DNA from: Saccharofermentans sp.
Lineage (GTDB): Bacteria > Bacillota > Clostridia > Saccharofermentanales > Saccharofermentanaceae
Reading direction: 5' to 3'
Assembly (NCBI GenBank): GCA_024685385.1
Contig: JAIKVV010000052.1
Location: forward strand, 1-64,000
Length of the DNA stretch: 64,000 nucleotides
Shown in pieces: positions 56,239 through 64,000 of the stretch (positions are counted from its first letter, which is position 1; every line of letters starts with the position of its first letter). The notes below the pieces were generated by a model, which was not told the origin of the DNA, searched no databases, and was given only the letters and a program-made list of their open reading frames with translations. Position numbers and translations under genes: made by a program.

Positions 56239-56934
56239 TCAGATAAATGCCGGCTTATCGAAAACGACTCCTCCTTCGATCAGGCGGTCGATAAAATGCT
56301 TATAGTACTCAGGGATCAGCTCCTCTGTCTCATCGTGCGCATGCAGGAGCAAAAGCTGATGCGAGCCATCCTTGAAGAGCGGTGCCCCGTAAGGCGGCTT
56401 TGGATCTTCGATCCTCTTAAAGACATCTTCTTCGGTAAAGCCGCTCCCCTTCCTTATCTTGTATTCCTCAAAATCGAAAGTCCAGAAAGTATCGATATCC
56501 TTATCAAGTTCCATCTCCTGCCAGAAAGGAAAACCGATCTTCCTGTCGTCAACCTTGTCGAATCCCTTCTCCTTCAGATAGTCCTGCAGAAAGGCTTTAT
56601 TCTCCCCGCCCTTGTTGCCGTATGGGAACCTGAAAGACCTGAACCTGCGCTCAACTCCCGCCTCATCGTAAAGGCGGTCCAAGAACTCCTCGTTCTTCTC
56701 TATCTCGCTTATTGCCTCTTCCCTTGTAAGTTCCGAGAACTGCGGATGCGAAAAGCTGTGATTGCCGACTATCATGCCATTCTGCAGAGCATATATCGCA
56801 TTGGCGCGGCACTCCTCATTCCAGGAGCCGACGGCAAACATTATGACTTCTATGTTTTTCGAGACAAGGTAATCAACTATCGCCTTTGTGTTCCGGGACG
56901 GGATGTCGTCGATCGTAAGCGTTGCGGTTATCAT
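56239..56934 (-). CDS. Polysaccharide deacetylase family protein
   Basis: ITATLTIDDIPSRNTKAIVDYLVSKNIEVIMFAVG, NAIYALQNGMIVGNHSFSHPQFSEL, RSFRFPYG motifs of NodB homology domain. Confidence 0.85.
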   Translation of the reverse strand: MITATLTIDDIPSRNTKAIVDYLVSKNIEVIMFAVGSWNEECRANAIYALQNGMIVGNHSFSHPQFSELTREEAISEIEKNEEFLDRLYDEAGVERRFRSFRFPYGNKGGENKAFLQDYLKEKGFDKVDDRKIGFPFWQEMELDKDIDTFWTFDFEEYKIRKGSGFTEEDVFKRIEDPKPPYGAPLFKDGSHQLLLLHAHDETEELIPEYYKHFIDRLIEGGVVFDKPAFI

Positions 56935-57014
56935 GTGATGCCTCCTTGGGATCTATATGATATAGATTATAACTTTTCGCGCGCAAAATATTTAAACATC
57001 CTTTTCGATCGGCA

Positions 57015-57078
57015 GCAAAACTGTAAATGGGATTTTTGCTAACTGTACAGTTTACGGATTTGCACGTTACAGTTTTGC
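57015..57078. promoter_or_regulatory. 64-bp symmetric three-element operator candidate
   Basis: GCAAAACTGTAA (57015-57026), AACTGTACAGTT (57041-57052), TTACAGTTTTGC (57067-57078), all sharing centre 57046.5. Confidence 0.5.
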
Positions 57079-57136
57079 CGTAAAGATAATCTTCGCCAGA
57101 TGGCGAAGTTTTAAGGCTGTTTTGGAGAAATCCGCG

Positions 57137-57165
57137 AAAAAACAGGCGGACCGGAGTCCGCCTGT
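57137..57165 (-). terminator. Terminator of hydrogenase operon
   Basis: Minus strand ACAGGCGGACTCCGGTCCGCCTGTTTTTTCGCGG. Confidence 0.85.
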
Positions 57166-57187
57166 CTGAAGCTTTAGCTTATTGTGA

Positions 57188-58960
57188 TCAGATCTCGTTG
57201 AAGCCTTCTCTTGCAGCGTATGTTGTGTGCAGGAGCTCGTGGGACTTGTGGCTGTTGGGCTCGCCCAGGAACTTCTCGTAGAGCTCGATGATCTGAGGGT
57301 TGTTGTGAGACTGACGGAGAACAAGTCTCTCGTCCTCGGAGTAGAGGGCCTTAGCTCTCTTCTCTTTGTATGTATCCATGATGTCATCGGACTCGCCGTG
57401 GAGGAAGCACTCTCTGACGTAAGGCTGGCCGCCGCCGTTGATACAGCCGCCGGGGCAACCCATGATCTCGATGAACTGGTACTTGGACTTGCCTTCGCGG
57501 ATCTCGTCGAGGAGGACCTTAGCGCTCTTCATGCCGGATGCGATAGCAACGTTGACTGTTGTACCGTTGATGTCGATGGAAGCTTCTCTGATGCCTGCAT
57601 CGTGGCCACGGACTGCCGTGAACTCGATGGGCTCGGACTCCTTGCCTGTGAGCTTGAAGTAAACAGTTCTGAGTGCAGCTTCCATAACGCCGCCCGTAAC
57701 ACCGAAGATAACGCCAGCACCGGTGTAATCACCCATTATGTCCTGATCCCAATCTTCGTCGGGAAGTCTGTCGAAGAGGATACCGGCACGCTTGATCATG
57801 CGGGCAAGCTCTCTTGTTGTGATGACTGCATCAACGTCGTCAATGCCGTTGACCTTGAGCTGGTCACGCTGACGCTCGAACTTCTTTGCTGTACAAGGCA
57901 TAACGGATACAACGAAGATGTCTTCGGGAGCGATGCCGTTCTGCTCTGCCCAGTAAGACTTGATGATCGCGCCCTGCATCTGGTGAGGAGACTTGCAGGA
58001 GGACAGGTGAGGGAGAAGATCTCCGTAGTTGTACTCTGCATAGTTGATCCATCCCGGTGAGCAGGAAGTGATCATGGGGAGTGTTCCGCCGTTTGTAAGT
58101 CTGCCTAAGAGCTCTGTGCCCTCTTCCATGATGGTGAGGTCGGCACCGAAGTTTACGTCGTAAACTCTGGTGAAGCCGAGTCTTCTCATAGCAGCTGCCA
58201 TCTTGCCCGTAACGGGTGTGCCGATGGGGAAGCCGAACTCTTCGCCAAGAGCTGCTCTGACTGCAGGAGCTGCCTGAGCGATAACTGTCTTGCCTGCTGC
58301 GAGAGCAGCGTCGATCTTGGAGATCTCGGAGTGCTCCATGAGAGCGCCCGTAGGACAAACGTTAACGCACTGACCGCACTGGATGCAGGGGGAGTCAGCG
58401 AAGGAGCGGTTCTCTGCAGGAGATACGAATGTGTTGAAGCCGCGGTTTTCGAAACCTAAGATTCCAAGTCCGTGAGCGTTCTTACATCTCTCGATGCAGC
58501 GGCCGCAGAGGATACACTTGGATGTATCTCTTACGAGTCCGGGAGCCAGCTCGTCGTAGTGAGTCTCGGAATGAACGCCCTGGAAAGCGCCTTCTCTTGC
58601 GCCCGTTACGTTAGCAACGTGGAGAAGCTCGCACTGGCCGTTCTTGTCGCACTGCTGGCAGTTCATGTTGTGGTTGGAAAGAAGCAGCTCTACGCTGTGT
58701 CTTCTTGCGGCTGTAGCAGCGGGAGAAGAGATCTTGATCTCCATACCCTCGGAAACGGGGTAAACGCAGCTTGCTACAAGGCCTCTTGCGCCGGTTGCCT
58801 CAACGAGACATACACGGCAGGATCCCTGGTTGCACTCACCGTGGTTGAATGCACAGAGTGAAGGGATCTCATATCCGCACTTCTTTGCAGCTTCGAGGAT
58901 AGTAAGTCCTTCCTCGACCTGATAGGAGATGCCTTCTATTTTAATATTGATCATCGCCAT
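57188..58960 (-). CDS. hydA: [FeFe] hydrogenase catalytic subunit (NADH-dependent, HydA-like)
   Basis: 2Fe-2S N-terminus, CILCGRCIERC, CIQCGQCVNVCPTGA, ITSCSPGWINYAEYNY, SVMPCTAKKFE, EIMGCPGGCINGGGQP (L1-L3 H-cluster motifs). Confidence 0.95.
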   Translation of the reverse strand: MAMINIKIEGISYQVEEGLTILEAAKKCGYEIPSLCAFNHGECNQGSCRVCLVEATGARGLVASCVYPVSEGMEIKISSPAATAARRHSVELLLSNHNMNCQQCDKNGQCELLHVANVTGAREGAFQGVHSETHYDELAPGLVRDTSKCILCGRCIERCKNAHGLGILGFENRGFNTFVSPAENRSFADSPCIQCGQCVNVCPTGALMEHSEISKIDAALAAGKTVIAQAAPAVRAALGEEFGFPIGTPVTGKMAAAMRRLGFTRVYDVNFGADLTIMEEGTELLGRLTNGGTLPMITSCSPGWINYAEYNYGDLLPHLSSCKSPHQMQGAIIKSYWAEQNGIAPEDIFVVSVMPCTAKKFERQRDQLKVNGIDDVDAVITTRELARMIKRAGILFDRLPDEDWDQDIMGDYTGAGVIFGVTGGVMEAALRTVYFKLTGKESEPIEFTAVRGHDAGIREASIDINGTTVNVAIASGMKSAKVLLDEIREGKSKYQFIEIMGCPGGCINGGGQPYVRECFLHGESDDIMDTYKEKRAKALYSEDERLVLRQSHNNPQIIELYEKFLGEPNSHKSHELLHTTYAAREGFNEI

Positions 58961-58974
58961 AGTAGTAACCTCCT

Positions 58975-60864
58975 TTAAGCTTTGGATATCGCGCTGAACT
59001 TACAGTTGCTCATGCACAGGCCGCACTTAACGCACTTGTCGGGATCGATCTCGAAAGATGCGAGCTTGTGGCCCTCGGGGATGTACTCGGTCCTCGTGAT
59101 GCAGGAAGCAGGACAGTTCTTGGCACACATGCCGCAGCCGATACACTTATCCTTGTCGATCTTGTACTGCATAAGGCTCTTGCAGACGTGAGCCGGGCAC
59201 TTCTTGTCAACGATGTGAGCGATGTACTCGTCACGGAAGTGAGCGAGTGTCGAGTTAACAGGGTTGGAAGCTGTCTGGCCGAGAGCGCAGAGGGAGTTTG
59301 TCTTGATCGTCTTGGAGAGTTCTTCGAGCTCATCCAAGTCTTCCATTGTGCCCTTGCCTTCGCAGATCTTTGTGAGGATCTCGAGGATCCTCTTTGTGCC
59401 GATACGGCAGGGTGAGCACTTACCGCAGGACTCGTCGCAGATGAATTCCATGTAGAACTTTGCAACGTCGACCATACAGTTGTCTTCGTCCATGACGATG
59501 GCTCCGCCGGAACCCATCATGGAACCCTTCTGTACGAGGTTATCGAAATCGATGGGCTCGTCCAGATATTCTTCTGTCAAGCAGCCGCCCGAAGGACCAC
59601 CGGTCTGGATGGCCTTGAATTTCTTGCCGTTCGGGATGCCGCCGCCGATATCGTAGATCAGCTCGCGGAGTGTTGTACCCATAGGTACCTCAACGAGTCC
59701 TACGTTATTAACCTTACCGCCCAAAGCGAAAACCTTTGTTCCCTTGGACTTCTCTGTTCCTACTGCTGCGAACTCAGCTGCGCCTTCGCGAAGAATGAAA
59801 GGTACGCATGCCAGAGTCTCAACGTTATTAACACAGGTAGGCTTGCCCCACAGACCCTTGACTGCCGGGAAAGGAGGTCTCGGTCTCGGCATACCGCGCT
59901 TACCTTCGATGGAATTAAGGAGAGCTGTCTCCTCACCGCAAACGAAAGCGCCGGCACCGAGTCTGATGTGACAGTCAAAGTTGAAGCCCGTGCCCATGAT
60001 GTTCTCACCAAGGAGACCTGCTTCTCTTGCCTGAGCGATCGCGATCTTAAGACGGGATACTGCGATAGGATACTCGGCACGTACATAGAAGTAACCCTCC
60101 GATGCGCCGAAAGCGTAACCTGCGATCATCATGCCTTCGATAACGGCCAAGGGGTTACCCTCGAGGATGGAACGATCCATGAATGCACCCGGGTCGCCCT
60201 CGTCACCGTTACATACGACATACTTCTGATCAGCGTTGACGTTGAGAGCGAACTGCCACTTTCTTCCTGTGGGGAATCCGCCGCCGCCACGGCCTCTTAA
60301 GCCGGATGCCAATACTTCGTCGATAACTTCCTGCTGCGTCATGGACAGAGCCTTCTTCAAGCCCTGGAAAGCACCCATGCCTACTGCCTCATCGATATCC
60401 TCGGGATTGATGACGCCGCAGCCGTGAAGTGCAACACGGCGCTGCTTCTTGTAGAAGTTGATGTCTTCCTGCTTTGTTACTTTATTCTGGGAAGCGGGAT
60501 CAACATAGAGAAGTCTCTCTACGATCTGACCGCCCGCAATATCTGTGTCAATGATCTCTTCAACATCGTCAAGTGAGACCATACGATAGAGAGTATCTTC
60601 GGGATAGATCTTTACGAAAGGTCCCTGTGAACAGAAACCGAAACAACCTACCTGGTTGACTGTTGCCTTATCGGAAAGGCCTTTTGCTTCGAGGAGTTCC
60701 TTGAACTTCTCCATTATCTCTTTGGAGTTACTGGACAGACATCCCGTACCGCCGCAGAGAACGATATGGCGCTTATCATCTGCGCCCTTGAGCTTATCAT
60801 CGAGACACTTGGTACAAGCTGCACATGTCTCGTCAAGCTGAGCTACTGATGTAATCTTGTTCAT
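58975..60864 (-). CDS. hydB: NuoF-like hydrogenase subunit (HydB)
   Basis: LRGRGGGGFPTGRKWQFA, CNGDEGDPGAFMDRSILEGNP, ESCGKCSPCRIGT; C-terminal 2x[4Fe-4S]. Confidence 0.93.
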   Translation of the reverse strand: MNKITSVAQLDETCAACTKCLDDKLKGADDKRHIVLCGGTGCLSSNSKEIMEKFKELLEAKGLSDKATVNQVGCFGFCSQGPFVKIYPEDTLYRMVSLDDVEEIIDTDIAGGQIVERLLYVDPASQNKVTKQEDINFYKKQRRVALHGCGVINPEDIDEAVGMGAFQGLKKALSMTQQEVIDEVLASGLRGRGGGGFPTGRKWQFALNVNADQKYVVCNGDEGDPGAFMDRSILEGNPLAVIEGMMIAGYAFGASEGYFYVRAEYPIAVSRLKIAIAQAREAGLLGENIMGTGFNFDCHIRLGAGAFVCGEETALLNSIEGKRGMPRPRPPFPAVKGLWGKPTCVNNVETLACVPFILREGAAEFAAVGTEKSKGTKVFALGGKVNNVGLVEVPMGTTLRELIYDIGGGIPNGKKFKAIQTGGPSGGCLTEEYLDEPIDFDNLVQKGSMMGSGGAIVMDEDNCMVDVAKFYMEFICDESCGKCSPCRIGTKRILEILTKICEGKGTMEDLDELEELSKTIKTNSLCALGQTASNPVNSTLAHFRDEYIAHIVDKKCPAHVCKSLMQYKIDKDKCIGCGMCAKNCPASCITRTEYIPEGHKLASFEIDPDKCVKCGLCMSNCKFSAISKA

Positions 60865-61346
60865 GCCGTTGCCTCCTGTCTGTAAGAATCAATGATCTCT
60901 GATACCTGACCTACGGTAACCTTGGGATAAACCTTACCGTTGATACTTACTGCCGGTGCGATACCGCATGCACCGATGCATCTTAACGCATCGAGAGTAA
61001 AAAGTCCGTCCTCCGTCGTCTCACCGGGCTTGATTCCCAGAAGTTCGGAGAACTTGTCGATAACAGTCTGTGCTCCCTTAACGTAGCACGCTGTTCCGAG
61101 ACAGCATCCGATTACGTACTTTCCCTTCGGTGTCAAAGAGAAGAAAGAGTAGAACGTAACCACACCATAGATTTCTGCGACCGAAATACCGGTCTTTGCG
61201 GATACCAGCTCCTGAACTTCAAGCGGGATATAACCGTATTCGTTCTGGATGTCGCTGAGTATCATCATGAGAGGAGTCTTCTCATCCGTGTATCTCGCAC
61301 AGATCTCCTCGATCTTCGCTGCTGCAGCAGCATTCAGCTTAGCCAT
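60861..61346 (-). CDS. hydC: NuoE-like hydrogenase subunit (HydC)
   Basis: GVVTFYSFFSLTPKGKYVIGCCLGTACYVKGA, CIGACGIAPAVSIN thioredoxin-like [2Fe-2S] protein. Confidence 0.92.
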   Translation of the reverse strand: MAKLNAAAAAKIEEICARYTDEKTPLMMILSDIQNEYGYIPLEVQELVSAKTGISVAEIYGVVTFYSFFSLTPKGKYVIGCCLGTACYVKGAQTVIDKFSELLGIKPGETTEDGLFTLDALRCIGACGIAPAVSINGKVYPKVTVGQVSEIIDSYRQEATA

Positions 61347-61592
61347 ACCTGACCTCCTTGCTAAAAATACTCGATTTTGAGCCGTTAATATTCTACCACG
61401 GCGGCCCCCCTCTAAGAGACTCTTCTTTAGGGTATTTTAGGCGATATTCCGCTCTCAAAACGACATTAGCCGCTTTCATTTTTTATTATTTTTTACACAC
61501 ACGCGAAAATAGATTAACGAAAAGATATCATTTTTCGAAAAGTCACTTCCTCATAAAAAATCGGGTAAAAATCAGGCAATCTGCAGAAATGG

Positions 61593-61644
61593 TTGACAAT
61601 TACGGTTTACAACTGTAAACTAAGCACAGTTTATGATCGTAAAC
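61593..61644 (+). promoter_or_regulatory. Promoter overlapped by two BlaI-type operators
   Basis: TTGACA (61593-61598), N17, TAAACT (61616-61621); GTTTACAACTGTAAAC (61605-61620) and GTTTATGATCGTAAAC (61629-61644). Confidence 0.7.
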
Positions 61645-61656
61645 CACGGAGGAACA

Positions 61657-62025
61657 ATGATGGCAGAATTATTGTTAAGCGAGAGCGAATACCGTCTGAT
61701 GGACGTGATCTGGAGAAACGCGCCGGTCGAATCAGGCAAGCTCGTAAAGCTTTGTGAAGCTGAGCTGAACTGGAAAAAATCAACGACCTACACGATGCTC
61801 CGCAGGGTCATGACCAAGGGCATGGTCCGTAACGACGATTCGCTGGTGTCCGTGCTTATCCCGAGAGACCGGGTTCAAAGGTTCGCATCCGAAAGGATCG
61901 TATCCAATACCTTCGGCGGATCTCTTCCTTCATTCCTCACCGCCTTTTTGGGGGACAGGACTTTGTCGGACAGTGAAGCTGACGAACTCATAGGACTCAT
62001 CGATAAGTACAGACAGGAGAACTGA
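61657..62025 (+). CDS. BlaI/MecI/CopY family transcriptional repressor
   Basis: LLLSESEYRLMDVIWRNAPVESGKLVKLCEAELNWKKSTTYTMLRRVMTKGMV; start at 61657 after CGGAGG RBS (supplied ORF start 61633 lies within operator 2). Confidence 0.88.
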   Translation: MMAELLLSESEYRLMDVIWRNAPVESGKLVKLCEAELNWKKSTTYTMLRRVMTKGMVRNDDSLVSVLIPRDRVQRFASERIVSNTFGGSLPSFLTAFLGDRTLSDSEADELIGLIDKYRQEN

Positions 62026-62041
62026 TCCGGGAGGAGATTAG

Positions 62042-63721
62042 ATGAGTGAATTTATCTCGACGATCCTTAACATGAGCCTGACCGGCAGCATCGTAATATT
62101 AGTGGTGCTCGCCGCAAGACTTCTGATGAGGAAGCTCCCCAAGAAGTACCTCTATCTTTTGTGGGCCGTTGTAGGCTTCAGGCTCCTGTGTCCCGTAACA
62201 CTTGAATCGAGCCTTTCGATCTTCAACATCAAGCCCCTGAAAGAATCCGTGAACACCGTAAAAGAACTGCCTATGGCAAATTTTGCCGACAGGACTCTGC
62301 CGGCAGGCAAGGCGGTTGAGAGAGCCGCTGCAGCTGCAGATGTTTCCGCAGTCAGCATCGTCCCTTCTCAGATCGTGATCTTGCTCTGGGCAGCAGTTGC
62401 GGCCGCTATCGTAATATACATAATCCGCCAGTATTTCCTCCTGCGGAAGGACCTTAAGAATGTGACCGAACTGGAACCCGGCCTCTGTGTCGGAAGCCAG
62501 ATCGACTCTCCGTTCGTAATGGGATTACTGAAGCCTGTGATCTATATGCCCGACGGGTTGGCTGATGATGAGATGAAATATCTTCTCCTCCATGAGAAGA
62601 CTCACATCAAACGCAGGGATACAGTTTTCAAGGCTATAGGACTTATTACAGTCGCCCTTCATTGGTTCAATCCATTAGTATGGCTGGCTTATAAGCTTTT
62701 CGTACAGGATATGGAGATGAGCTGCGATGAGGAGGTTATCTCAGAACTCGGCGCGAACGTCAAAGCTGATTACAGCATGTCACTCGTCTCTTTCGCATCA
62801 AGAAACCATCAACCCAAGTACATTGTGGTGCCGGTAACCTTCAGTAAGGCGGTTTTCGGCAGAAAGGAAGTAAAGATGAGAATCAAGAATATCTTAAGTT
62901 ATAACGGAACATCTAAGCTGATCGCAACCCTTTCTCTCGTACTGGTTGCAGCTATCGGACTTGTATGTATGTTCAATGCAACAACACACGCAGACGCCCA
63001 GGCTGACGGGCAGCTCGCTACAGCTCCCACAACAGTGGAAGAAGATAATGATGATGCACTTCAGATCACGGCTACCGAGGCTCCTGCAGAAGACAAAGAC
63101 GCAGATGATGCCAACGTACCCTACGAAGGAACAGAGCCTGCTGCAGATGCAGATGCAAATGCAAACGTACCCTTCGAAGCAAAAGATGCAGAAGAAGGTT
63201 CGGCAGTCCGCAAATATCTGGCTGAACAGCCCACAGAAAGCGGAAAAAAGATCGACCAGGATGATATCGATGCAGTAGATAAGTACATTGCAGAACAGGA
63301 AGCTGACCAGACATCAGGAGATAAACTTGCAATGATCACCCCCGGTTGCTTCGGCATCGAACTTCCCATCATCGACAGTGAGCACATCTTCAACAAGGTC
63401 GATCTCGGCAAGGGCAAGCACACCACAAAGGAAAGCCCTGAACTCGGATTCTCAATGGGCCCCAAGGAGGTTTTCAAGGGCAGAGTATTCGAGATCCGCT
63501 CTGACAAGAAAGTAGCCGATAACCTTTTCAATGCTCAGGTCGAAACGCTCGAAAATATGGGCTTCGAAAAGTTCCTCGATGAAGTCAGCGGTACATACTA
63601 CGGCTACAACAAAGATCTCAAGATCGCCGTAGTCATCGAGAACTGCACGGGAATCTACAGGACATCCTACTTCGATATGGCTTCCACTAACGAAGTGACT
63701 CCCTTCATGTGCCTCGGCTGA
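62042..63721 (+). CDS. BlaR1/M56 family metallopeptidase
   Basis: Four TM helices; YLLLHEKTHIKRRDTVFK HExxH; FNPLVWLAYKLFVQDMEMSCDEEVI; non-PBP C-terminal domain. Confidence 0.88.
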   Translation: MSEFISTILNMSLTGSIVILVVLAARLLMRKLPKKYLYLLWAVVGFRLLCPVTLESSLSIFNIKPLKESVNTVKELPMANFADRTLPAGKAVERAAAAADVSAVSIVPSQIVILLWAAVAAAIVIYIIRQYFLLRKDLKNVTELEPGLCVGSQIDSPFVMGLLKPVIYMPDGLADDEMKYLLLHEKTHIKRRDTVFKAIGLITVALHWFNPLVWLAYKLFVQDMEMSCDEEVISELGANVKADYSMSLVSFASRNHQPKYIVVPVTFSKAVFGRKEVKMRIKNILSYNGTSKLIATLSLVLVAAIGLVCMFNATTHADAQADGQLATAPTTVEEDNDDALQITATEAPAEDKDADDANVPYEGTEPAADADANANVPFEAKDAEEGSAVRKYLAEQPTESGKKIDQDDIDAVDKYIAEQEADQTSGDKLAMITPGCFGIELPIIDSEHIFNKVDLGKGKHTTKESPELGFSMGPKEVFKGRVFEIRSDKKVADNLFNAQVETLENMGFEKFLDEVSGTYYGYNKDLKIAVVIENCTGIYRTSYFDMASTNEVTPFMCLG

Positions 63722-63826
63722 TGTTCGTGACCAATAGGGGATCAGCTTAGAAAGATCTTGCGGGGGCTGCCTTGACGGGCGGCCCCCTTTTTGATTGCCG
63801 GTGCGGCTGCCTCCTGCTCGTGAATC

Positions 63827-63951
63827 TGTTCACAAAACTGCTCACAAATTCCATTAAATTGTGAACAGTTTTGTGAGCAAAAGGGTTAAAAAGCTGTTTG
63901 TTCACAGTTTTGCTCACAATCTACATAAAATTGTGAGCAAATTTGTGAACA
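63827..63951. repeat. Array of eight TGTTCACA/TGCTCACA octamers in two inverted modules
   Basis: Octamer starts 63827, 63839, 63860(rc), 63872(rc), 63899, 63911, 63932(rc), 63944(rc); each pair spaced exactly 12 bp. Confidence 0.9.
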
Positions 63952-64000
63952 GAAGCCCGAAGCAGTGATCACTAAGGCAGCGGAACCCGGCTGTGATATA

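Noticed and set aside
57091-57108. Hairpin CTTCGCC-AGAT-GGCGAAG followed by TTTT as a plus-strand terminator
   Set aside because: No plus-strand gene ends upstream; may be part of a minus-strand 5' UTR, too weak to call.
57227-58060. Plus-strand 277-aa ORF opposite hydA
   Set aside because: Antisense shadow of a strongly supported hydrogenase gene.
63827-63951. Possible CRISPR or DnaA-box cluster
   Set aside because: Units are 8 bp in alternating orientation without spacers, and the octamer does not match the TTATCCACA consensus well enough to call DnaA boxes.

Overview
The window is a Clostridia-like (Gram-positive, anaerobe-type) chromosomal segment carrying one apparently intact siphovirus-type prophage, about 35.4 kb (19040-54476). 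It is integrated in the 3' end of a tRNA-Pro(TGG) gene with a 25-bp attL/attR core. Left chromosomal flank: two tandem SLH-domain surface proteins, an AlbA_2-type regulator, a DUF454 protein, a Lys/Ala-rich protein, an overlapping class-II amidotransferase and glutamate-cysteine ligase pair, an acyltransferase, a lipoprotein, and a compact operon of PTS-EIIC-like protein, ParB-like/BMP protein, metallophosphoesterase and a single-module NRPS fused to a PlsC-type acyltransferase. Right flank: lipoprotein, polysaccharide deacetylase, HydABC-type [FeFe] hydrogenase genes and a BlaI/BlaR1-type pair. The signals most worth following up are: (i) a structured 5' leader RNA in front of a prophage NYN-domain nuclease; (ii) mutually exclusive hairpins over the integrase start codon; (iii) a textbook -1 frameshift signal at the end of the major capsid gene and a +1-type frameshift in the tail-chaperone genes; (iv) a MuF protein with a JAB-like C-terminal domain followed by a 46-aa ORF; (v) an origin-like cruciform beside a ParB-like gene; (vi) the NRPS-PlsC operon; (vii) an ordered array of eight TGTKMACA-like octamers at the window end. 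All calls come from reading the sequence and the supplied ORFs; no database search was run.
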